Assembly: GCF_014203235.1 (NCBI RefSeq)
Contig: NZ_JACHIN010000006.1
Location: 1-64,000, forward strand
Length of the DNA stretch: 64,000 nucleotides
Direction: 5' to 3'
Source: Nonomuraea endophytica
GTDB taxonomy: Bacteria > Actinomycetota > Actinomycetes > Streptosporangiales > Streptosporangiaceae
In this document: positions 59,601-64,000 of the stretch, piece by piece
Layout: every line of letters begins with the position of its first letter
Position numbering within the stretch: the stretch's first letter is position 1
Program-made: the position numbers and the translations under genes
Notes under the pieces: model-generated
What the model was told of the DNA's origin: nothing
The model's input: the letters and a program-made list of their open reading frames with translations, nothing else
Database searches by the model: none

Positions 59601-60185
59601 CAGTTCGCGTACCTGCTGGAGCGGGTCGGGTCGGCGGAGTCGCGGGCCCAGGTTTGCCTCGGGCTGGCCCGGCTGGAGTGGCGGGCCGGGAAGCTCGACG
59701 CGGCTCGCGAGCATGCCATGGCCGGGCTGGCGGAGGCCGCGCCCGGCCGTTCGACGCCGCACCTGGCCGCGCTGCTGCTGGCCGTGCTCGCCCACGTTGA
59801 CGCCGCCGAGGGCCACCCCGAGCAGGCGGTACGCCGCCTGGACCACCCGGCGGTGCACGTGACGCTGACGTGGAACACCCCGGTCGCCGCCACCATCGCG
59901 GTCGCCCTCGCGGCGGGACAACTGCTTGATCATCGTGAGCGTGCAGGACAACTTCTCGGGGAACAACTTGATCATCGTGAGCGGGCGGGGCGGCTGCTCG
60001 GGGCCGCGATCGTGCTGCGCGGGTGGGACGAGCCCGGCGACGCCGACGTGCGGGCGGTCACGCGGCGGGCCGCGGAGGCCCTGGGCGCGGCCGGGTTCGC
60101 GGCAGCCCATGCGGCGGGGGCGGCGATGTCGCGGGCCGAGGCCGAGGGCCTGGTGTCGGCGATCATCTCCGGGCCGGTCAGCTAG
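56664..60185 (+). CDS. AfsR-like regulator: BTAD (SARP) domain, P-loop ATPase, TPR region, with internal repeats
   Basis: 1173 residues. OmpR-like winged helix about 12-105 (LRALLARLALAAGHAVRP, then HALQTLVSRLRRLLG), BTAD about 105-270 (ERLHSQLIRALALTGRGGEALAAYERI). NB-ARC/AAA-type ATPase: Walker A LTGPGGSGKTRL (about 350-361), Walker B VVLVLDNCEHV (about 427), and LPLAIELAAARLRALP. C-terminal helical TPR-type repeats to the end. Four in-frame tandem repeats are inserted at 57213-57284, 57489-57635, 59118-59297 and 59922-60005. AfsR-type proteins activate secondary-metabolite or stress genes in response to kinases. Confidence 0.9.
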   Translation: MAKVTEAELRAGVRVGVLGSLALETAAGPTPVGGARLRALLARLALAAGHAVRPAALIEDLWDETPPEAPLHALQTLVSRLRRLLGDPGLLPSGPDGYRLAVEPDAVDALRFERLAREARRTPADATVILREALSLWRGPALADVRSAPFAAAEAERLERARLAVLEDRIEADLALGPDLQLGADLDRAPSAGLDRALGADLDLVAELEALTAAHPLRERLHSQLIRALALTGRGGEALAAYERIRALLAESFGSDPGPHLREAHLAVLRGQPRRPPGTPDHPPGNLDRPSGSPDPLPSNLHRPPGSSDRPPGNLGRPPGNLDVPLTSFVGRDDDVRRVAGLLGRVRLVTLTGPGGSGKTRLANTVGRRLTPRGGVWFIPLAPVSADDVPRAVLDRLRAREEPGPARPVAPEEIVDRLADNLADDDVVLVLDNCEHVIEAAATLAATLLGRCPRLRVVATSREPLRIDGENLHPVLPLELPDPGSTTAQARACAAVRLFADRAAAVRPGFTLDGDALTAAVEICRRLDGLPLAIELAAARLRALPVEAVAARLDDRFRLLSGGSRTALPRHQTLSAAVAWSWDLLETDERTLLERLAVVPGTFTEDAAAAIGGTDDVGELLTALVDKSLLHPAESADPLRPRYRMLETIREYGLRRQEQPDAVRDRHARFFLHLAETADPYLRTADQLRWLARLDAERDNLAAAIRWAAESGDADLAVRLGVALSWFWFLRDHPPESLDLLGRVLQVRGASDPAARALVVAAHALATTETISRPEESEAAFAQIRTALELAAPGAHPVLEMAGLALAIGSDANLPNPSDGRVDLPGSSGERGELRSRPGERVDLPGRSGERADLWSQPGERANLPALSGERVDLWGRSLTLLVRGVLTMNAGQAADAAQLLSEALTGFEGVGERWGLGTTLSTLSTALRRSGDPDAALGMAERAGRCFQELGMAEHTMESEVAAATHLAEAGDVEGGRRQFAYLLERVGSAESRAQVCLGLARLEWRAGKLDAAREHAMAGLAEAAPGRSTPHLAALLLAVLAHVDAAEGHPEQAVRRLDHPAVHVTLTWNTPVAATIAVALAAGQLLDHRERAGQLLGEQLDHRERAGRLLGAAIVLRGWDEPGDADVRAVTRRAAEALGAAGFAAAHAAGAAMSRAEAEGLVSAIISGPVS
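57213..57284 (+). repeat. 24-bp tandem repeat, 3 copies, in frame (BTAD)
   Basis: Three 8-residue units ADLDRAPS, AGLDRALG and ADLDLVAE are encoded by near-identical 24-bp units beginning GCCGATCTTGACC. It inserts extra helix turns between two BTAD helices. Confidence 0.75.
57489..57635 (+). repeat. 21-bp tandem repeat, 7 copies, in frame (linker)
   Basis: Seven 7-residue units of consensus PPGNLDR (PPGTPDH, PPGNLDR, PSGSPDP, LPSNLHR, PPGSSDR, PPGNLGR, PPGNLDV) form a Pro-rich linker between BTAD and the ATPase domain. Confidence 0.85.
59118..59297 (+). repeat. 30-bp tandem repeat, 6 copies, in frame (TPR region)
   Basis: Six 10-residue units of consensus GERVDLPGRS: DGRVDLPGSS, GERGELRSRP, GERVDLPGRS, GERADLWSQP, GERANLPALS, GERVDLWGRS. 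The unit is hydrophilic and lies between two TPR-like helices. Confidence 0.85.
59922..60005 (+). repeat. 42-bp direct repeat, 2 copies, in frame (C-terminal region)
   Basis: Two 14-residue units LLDHRERAGQLLGE and QLDHRERAGRLLGA are encoded by near-identical DNA (CTTGATCATCGTGAGCG in both). Confidence 0.8.
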
Positions 60186-61395
60186 CCTGCGGCTTGCCGA
60201 ACATCGTGCACGTCACCGCGCTCTGCAACGCCCGGGCGGCCTTGGCGATCTTCGGGTCGGCCTCGAACTCGGCCCAGTACTCCGTAGCTATGACGACGCT
60301 CGCCGTTCGCCCGCCGGTGCGGTCGGTGAGGGTGGTGGTCAGGTAGCCGGGCATGCCGCCGTCGTGACCCCAGAACGTTCCGCACGGGGTAGTGCCGGTC
60401 TGAACGCCCAGGCCGTAGCCGGGCCCGTCCGGCCGGGCCGGGTCCACCGGCACCGTCGTGCGCATCTGGGCGAGCTGGGCGGCGGGCAGCAGCTTGCCCG
60501 ACATCAGCGCCCTGTGGAACCGGGCCCAGTCCTGCGTGGTGGACACCACCGCACCGGCCGCCGCGCCCCACCCGGGGTCGTGGCCGGAGACGTCCACGTG
60601 ACCGTGGCGGCGCGGCCCGGCGAGGTCCCTGAACGCGGCCGGGACGCTCGGCGGCATGTGGGCGGCGTCGCGCTCGTAGCCGCGGGCGTGGGAGCCGCGC
60701 CAGGTGCCGTCCGCCGGGTAGTAGGTGTACTTGAGGCCGAGCGGGCGGGCGATCCGGTCGCGGATCAGGTCGGCCAGGCTCCGGCCGGTGACCCGTTCCA
60801 GGATGGCGCCGACGGCCGCGTACCCGGTGTTGCTGTAGGACCACTTCGTGCCCGGCGCGAACAGCGGCGGGTGCTTCACCCCCACCGCGAGCAGTTTGTC
60901 CGAGGTCCAGCGCCGCCGGTCCTTGCCGAGCATCGACGGTCGCAGCGCGGCGTCCTGGGTGTAGTCGAACAGCCCGCTGGTGTGGTTCAGCAGCATGCGC
61001 AGCGTGATCGCCCGGCCGTTGGGCACCTTGCCGGGCAGCCACTTGTCCACCGGGTCGGTCAGGGCGAGCTTGCCCTCGGCGACCAGTTGCAGTGCGAGGG
61101 TGGCGGTCATGGCCTTGGTGTTGGACCCGACCCGGAACTCGTCGCCCGCCTTGAGCAGGTGATCGCGCCGGGTCCACGCGGCCTGCTCGGCGATCTCGAC
61201 CGGCCGGCCGCGGCCGTCGTCGACCCGCACGATCACGCCGGGCGCCCCGGCCTCCACCAGTTCGCGCGCCAGCCGCTGCAGGTGCGCGCCCCGCTTCTCG
61301 GTGCTTGGGTACGGCGGCGCGGCGGCGGCCGGGAGCGTCGCCGCCAGGCCCACGACCAGCGCGGACGCCACGACAGAAAGGACACGTTGCGACAT
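60178..61395 (-). CDS. Secreted serine hydrolase (beta-lactamase/DD-carboxypeptidase family)
   Basis: 405 residues from ATG 61395. Signal peptide ends near PAAAA. The SxxK motif is SNTK (in FRVGSNTKAMTATLALQ), the YxN motif is WSYSNTGYAAVG, and FWGHDGGMPGY takes the place of the KTG box. These are class C beta-lactamase-like proteins such as DD-peptidases and esterases (LpqK-like). It could trim peptidoglycan peptides. Tail-to-tail overlap with the AfsR-like gene by 8 nt. Confidence 0.9.
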   Translation of the reverse strand: MSQRVLSVVASALVVGLAATLPAAAAPPYPSTEKRGAHLQRLARELVEAGAPGVIVRVDDGRGRPVEIAEQAAWTRRDHLLKAGDEFRVGSNTKAMTATLALQLVAEGKLALTDPVDKWLPGKVPNGRAITLRMLLNHTSGLFDYTQDAALRPSMLGKDRRRWTSDKLLAVGVKHPPLFAPGTKWSYSNTGYAAVGAILERVTGRSLADLIRDRIARPLGLKYTYYPADGTWRGSHARGYERDAAHMPPSVPAAFRDLAGPRRHGHVDVSGHDPGWGAAAGAVVSTTQDWARFHRALMSGKLLPAAQLAQMRTTVPVDPARPDGPGYGLGVQTGTTPCGTFWGHDGGMPGYLTTTLTDRTGGRTASVVIATEYWAEFEADPKIAKAARALQSAVTCTMFGKPQAS

Positions 61396-61549
61396 GGACC
61401 GGTTCCTCCGGGTGCTAGGTGAAACGAACGACCCCACCCTCCGGCCCTCCACTCACAAACCGCACACAGCACGCTTTCAGCCACGTTCACTCCCCCGCCG
61501 TCCGGGGCCCGGCCGGTAGGCTGTCGGCCCCCGAGCCGAGAGGGGCCGC

Positions 61550-62548
61550 ATGCGGGTGCCGGCCGTGATCGTCCTGCTGATCGCCTGCCTGTCGGGCGGC
61601 GGGCCGTCGAGGCCGGTGTGGGAGCTGACGCTCACCCAGCGGGCGGCCGTCCAGTCGATGGCGGCGACCGCGTCGGGTGAGGCGTGGCTGATCGGCAAGG
61701 ACGGCGCGCTGCGGCGCTGGGACGGCCGCGCCTGGAGCCCGGCGGGCAAACCACCGCGCTTCTGGAGCGAGTACGGGAGCCTGGTCACCTCGCCCGCCGG
61801 TGACGACCTGTGGTTGTTCGGCGGGGAGCAGCCGCTGCAGTGGCAGGGCGGCCGGTGGGTGAGCAGGCCGTTCCCGCGCGGGGAGTTCGCCGTGGGGCCG
61901 CAGGCGGTGGCGGCTCGCGACCGGGTCTGGGTGGGTGAGCAGGGCGGGCCTGAGGACTGCGTCTGCGTCGGCGTCCGCTACTGGGACGGCACGGAGTGGC
62001 GTGACGTCGCTACCGGCGGCGATCAGAGCTTCGACACCCAGTTCACCAAGGTGGCGCCGCCCTGGCTGGTCAACCACGAAGGGATGCTGCGCTGGGAGAA
62101 CGGGCGGCGGCGGCAGGTCGCGCCGCCGGTGACCTCGTTCGGGTGCCGCTCGTGGGAGGACTATGCGATCGAGCGCCTGACCTCCGGTCCCGGCGGGGCG
62201 TGGGCGGTGGCCATGGTGTCCAAGCCGGAGGCGTGCCTTGGTCACCACGGTGCGGCGCGGGTGTTGCTGCGCTGGGACGGCGCCGCCTGGCGGCAGGTCG
62301 AGCCGCCCCTGGACAGGACCGGGGTGGCGGGGCTGGCCGTGGACGCGACCGGCGGGTTGTGGCTGGCCGCCAATCCGTACGGCCGGCCGTACGTGCTGCG
62401 CTGGGTGAAGGGCACGTGGCGCAGGACGGTTCTGCCGCGCGGGAGCGGGATCACCCGGATCGCCCCCGAGCCCGGCACGGGCCGCCTGTGGGTGCAGGCG
62501 CAGGACGGCCCGCACACGCTGATCTACCGCCTGGGTGGAATCGCGTAG
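61550..62548 (+). CDS. Secreted beta-propeller-like protein of unknown function
   Basis: 332 residues. A short hydrophobic N-terminus (RVPAVIVLLIACLSGG) may be a signal peptide. The rest has repeated strands with Trp: RRWDGRAWSP, LQWQGGRWVSRP, RYWDGTEWRDV, LRWENGRRRQVAPP, LRWDGAAWRQVEPP, LRWVKGTWRRTVLP. Six or seven such 'xWDGxxW' units suggest a beta-propeller. It is divergent from the serine hydrolase. No function recognised. Confidence 0.75.
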   Translation: MRVPAVIVLLIACLSGGGPSRPVWELTLTQRAAVQSMAATASGEAWLIGKDGALRRWDGRAWSPAGKPPRFWSEYGSLVTSPAGDDLWLFGGEQPLQWQGGRWVSRPFPRGEFAVGPQAVAARDRVWVGEQGGPEDCVCVGVRYWDGTEWRDVATGGDQSFDTQFTKVAPPWLVNHEGMLRWENGRRRQVAPPVTSFGCRSWEDYAIERLTSGPGGAWAVAMVSKPEACLGHHGAARVLLRWDGAAWRQVEPPLDRTGVAGLAVDATGGLWLAANPYGRPYVLRWVKGTWRRTVLPRGSGITRIAPEPGTGRLWVQAQDGPHTLIYRLGGIA

Positions 62549-62637
62549 GTACGTGGCGAAGAATCCCGTTTACCGCGACTGACCTTCGGGGACCGGCCAA
62601 GGTGTCACAGGTTCGGAGGCGGACAGGAGGGTCAGTC

Positions 62638-63378
62638 ATGAAGATCGTGGTGATCGGCGGAACCGGCCTGATCGGGTCGAAGGTCGTGGCAAGGCTGGGC
62701 GCGCAGGGTCACGAGGCCGTGGCCGCCGCGCCGAACACCGGCGTGAACACCCTCACCGGCGAAGGGCTGACGGAGGTGATGGCGGGCGCGTCGGTGGTGA
62801 TCGACGTGTCGAACTCCCCCTCCTTCGAGGAGACGGCCGTCCTGGACTTCTTCCGCACCTCCACCGGCAACCTGCTCGCCGCCGGGAGCGCCGCCGGCGT
62901 CGGCCACCACGTCGCCCTGTCCGTCGTGGGTACGGAGCGGCCGCCCGGCAACGCCTATTTCCGGGCGAAGGTCGCCCAGGAGCAGCTGATCGAGAAGTCG
63001 TCGATCCCGTTCTCGCTCGTGCACGCCACCCAGTTCTTCGAGTTCGTGCGGCGGATCGCCGACGACGCCACCGAAGGCGGCCGGGTGCGGATGGCGCCGG
63101 TGTTCTTCCAGCCCATCGCGGGCGACGACGTCGCCCAGGTGCTCGCGACGGTGGCGGTGGGCACGCCGCTGAACGGCCGGATCGAGATCGGCGGACCCGA
63201 GCGGTTCCGGATGGACGAGTTCTTCCGCGAGACGCTGGCCGGGTGGGGCGACCCGCGCGAGGTGGTCACCGACCCGCACGCCCAGTACTTCGGAGCCGAG
63301 GTCCTCGAACGCTCGCTGGTCCCCGGCGACGGCGCCACCCTGGGCCCGACCCACTACCGCGACTGGGCCGCGAAGTAA
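62638..63378 (+). CDS. NmrA/atypical SDR NAD(P)-binding protein
   Basis: 246 residues after GGACAGGAGG. MKIVVIGGTGLIGSKVVARLG is the dinucleotide-binding motif. VGHHVALSVVGTERPPGNAYFRAKVAQEQLIEKSSIPF contains the Y-x3-K-like pair (YFRAK) of extended SDRs, and SLVHATQFFEFVRR is the usual NmrA segment. It may act as a reductase or redox sensor. Stand-alone gene. Confidence 0.88.
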   Translation: MKIVVIGGTGLIGSKVVARLGAQGHEAVAAAPNTGVNTLTGEGLTEVMAGASVVIDVSNSPSFEETAVLDFFRTSTGNLLAAGSAAGVGHHVALSVVGTERPPGNAYFRAKVAQEQLIEKSSIPFSLVHATQFFEFVRRIADDATEGGRVRMAPVFFQPIAGDDVAQVLATVAVGTPLNGRIEIGGPERFRMDEFFRETLAGWGDPREVVTDPHAQYFGAEVLERSLVPGDGATLGPTHYRDWAAK

Positions 63379-63462
63379 CACCCGCTCCGGTAGCAACGCC
63401 ACGATCACCAGGAGCATCCCGGCTGTCGTCGGCCCAAGGTCATTCCAGGCTCAAATGCGGCA

Positions 63463-63843
63463 ATGGTGCGAGCGTTGGCGGTCCTGGGCGTCCTCATCCT
63501 CGGCGACGTCATGATGGTGGCCTTGGTGGCCTTCCGAAGCACCGACGACCCCCGCTTCAGCGGCGCCGCAGCCGAGATGGAGGCGGTCGCCCGCACCTTG
63601 AAGGACGGCGAACGGCTCGGCCCCAGGACCGTCGGCGGGCTGGCGTTCGAGGAGGTCCGCCGCGAGCGGGGCGTGGTCGTCTTCCAGGAGGGCGAGAACC
63701 TGGCCAGCCCGTACGGCTACGCCTGGAGCCCCCAGGGCGATCCGGCCCGGCGCCTTGAGGACGCGGCGTGGTCGCAGGATCACGTCGACCACTCCTTCGA
63801 GCACCTGCGGGACGGCTTCTCCTCCTGGCAGGCGAGGCGTTGA
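63463..63843 (+). CDS. Small membrane-anchored protein of unknown function (126 aa)
   Basis: One N-terminal hydrophobic helix (LAVLGVLILGDVMMVALVAF) precedes a hydrophilic domain rich in Glu/Arg (EMEAVARTLKDGERLG, FEEVRRERGVVVFQEGENL, YGYAWSPQGDPAR). No known family was recognised. The ribosome site is weak, so the start is uncertain. Confidence 0.55.
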   Translation: MVRALAVLGVLILGDVMMVALVAFRSTDDPRFSGAAAEMEAVARTLKDGERLGPRTVGGLAFEEVRRERGVVVFQEGENLASPYGYAWSPQGDPARRLEDAAWSQDHVDHSFEHLRDGFSSWQARR

Positions 63844-63873
63844 CGAAGGGGATCCGGGCGAGAGAGGCTCGGG

Positions 63874-63895
63874 GCGCTCCAGCACACTGGAGCGC
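63874..63895 (+). promoter_or_regulatory. Perfect 22-bp hairpin directly abutting a start codon
   Basis: GCGCTCCAG (63874-63882), loop CACA, CTGGAGCGC (63887-63895): a perfect 9-bp inverted repeat that ends at the base before the ATG at 63896. There is no poly-T, so it is not a typical terminator. It is either an operator or an RNA hairpin that would occlude ribosome binding. Confidence 0.5.
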
Positions 63896-64000
63896 ATGAA
63901 CCACACCAAGGTGCTCTTCCCCGGCTCCGGTGGGGAACCGCTGGCCGGCCGCCTGGAGCTGCCCTCCGGGCCGGTGGCGGCGACGGCGCTGTTCGCCCAC
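63896..64000 (+). CDS. Start of an alpha/beta-hydrolase (OsmC-fused type), cut by window edge
   Basis: The visible 35 residues read MNHTKVLFPGSGGEPLAGRL and then LPSGPVAATALFAH, the N-terminus of bifunctional alpha/beta hydrolase-OsmC proteins common in bacteria. The catalytic residues and OsmC half lie beyond the window. Confidence 0.65.
   Translation, partial: MNHTKVLFPGSGGEPLAGRLELPSGPVAATALFAH

Noticed and set aside
62603..62609. TGTCACA, a perfect ECF41 -35 box, in front of the NmrA-type gene
   Set aside because: At 16 nt downstream the sequence is GGAG, not CGTC, so the -10 element is missing; treated as chance.

Overview
The window is very GC-rich, with overlapping stop/start codons (ATGA, GTGA, TAATG), many GTG starts, SigE-type ECF sigma factors, a CseABC envelope-stress operon, an AfsR-like regulator and secreted/lipoprotein signals. 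It is typical chromosomal DNA of a filamentous actinomycete. A non-Streptomyces genus such as a Streptosporangiales member is plausible, but this cannot be proved from the sequence alone. No rRNA, tRNA, CRISPR array or intact transposase was seen.

Layout. 1-4474 is a metal/metalloid-resistance island in decay: two ArsR regulators and an arsenite exporter, then a chimera of a C39-peptidase/ABC bacteriocin exporter and a methyltransferase remnant, then a CmtR-like Cd/Pb sensor with a CDF exporter, facing a broken thioredoxin-MerB (organomercurial lyase) gene. 4486-12000 holds self-contained regulator/effector pairs: TetR with a TetX-like flavin monooxygenase, a SigE-type sigma factor with an MltG-domain membrane protein, TetR with an MFS exporter over a triple operator, a lipoprotein, and PadR with a membrane-linked HD hydrolase.

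12128-18554 is lower in GC and looks like an orphan small-molecule cluster: a methyltransferase-like/XRE fusion, two paralogous Fe(II)/2-oxoglutarate dioxygenases, an extended NodU-type carbamoyltransferase, an amidohydrolase and a translationally coupled 29-codon ORF. 18568-29708 carries a DUF6461-like protein, TetR/reductase/MFS, a secreted RNase with a barstar-type inhibitor, TerC behind a predicted manganese riboswitch, an ECF41 sigma factor sharing a mirror-image promoter with an NDH-2-like oxidoreductase, a second SigE-type sigma/membrane propeller pair, and a TauE/SafE exporter.

29874-39159 is a second orphan cluster: type II thioesterase, a single-module polyketide synthase whose acyltransferase has lost its active-site serine and its core, an adenylation-carrier protein without an evident A10 lysine, a FemAB/GNAT-like acyltransferase and a PAPS-dependent sulfotransferase. 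The four minus-strand genes are an overlapping operon, and the predicted product is a small sulfated acyl/polyketide.

39311-41793 is cseA-cseB-cseC without the usual sigE in front. 41974-56315 is a run of housekeeping and detoxification pairs: methyltransferases, DinB, alpha/beta hydrolases, TetR/NmrA, MFS, M20 peptidase, prolyl-tRNA synthetase and LysR/DJ-1. 56361-56650 is a relic of hydrogenase-maturation genes (hypF joined to hypB with a frameshift). 56664-60185 is an AfsR-like regulator carrying four in-frame tandem-repeat expansions. The window ends with a serine hydrolase, a secreted propeller-like protein, an NmrA-type protein and the start of an alpha/beta-hydrolase of the OsmC-fused type.
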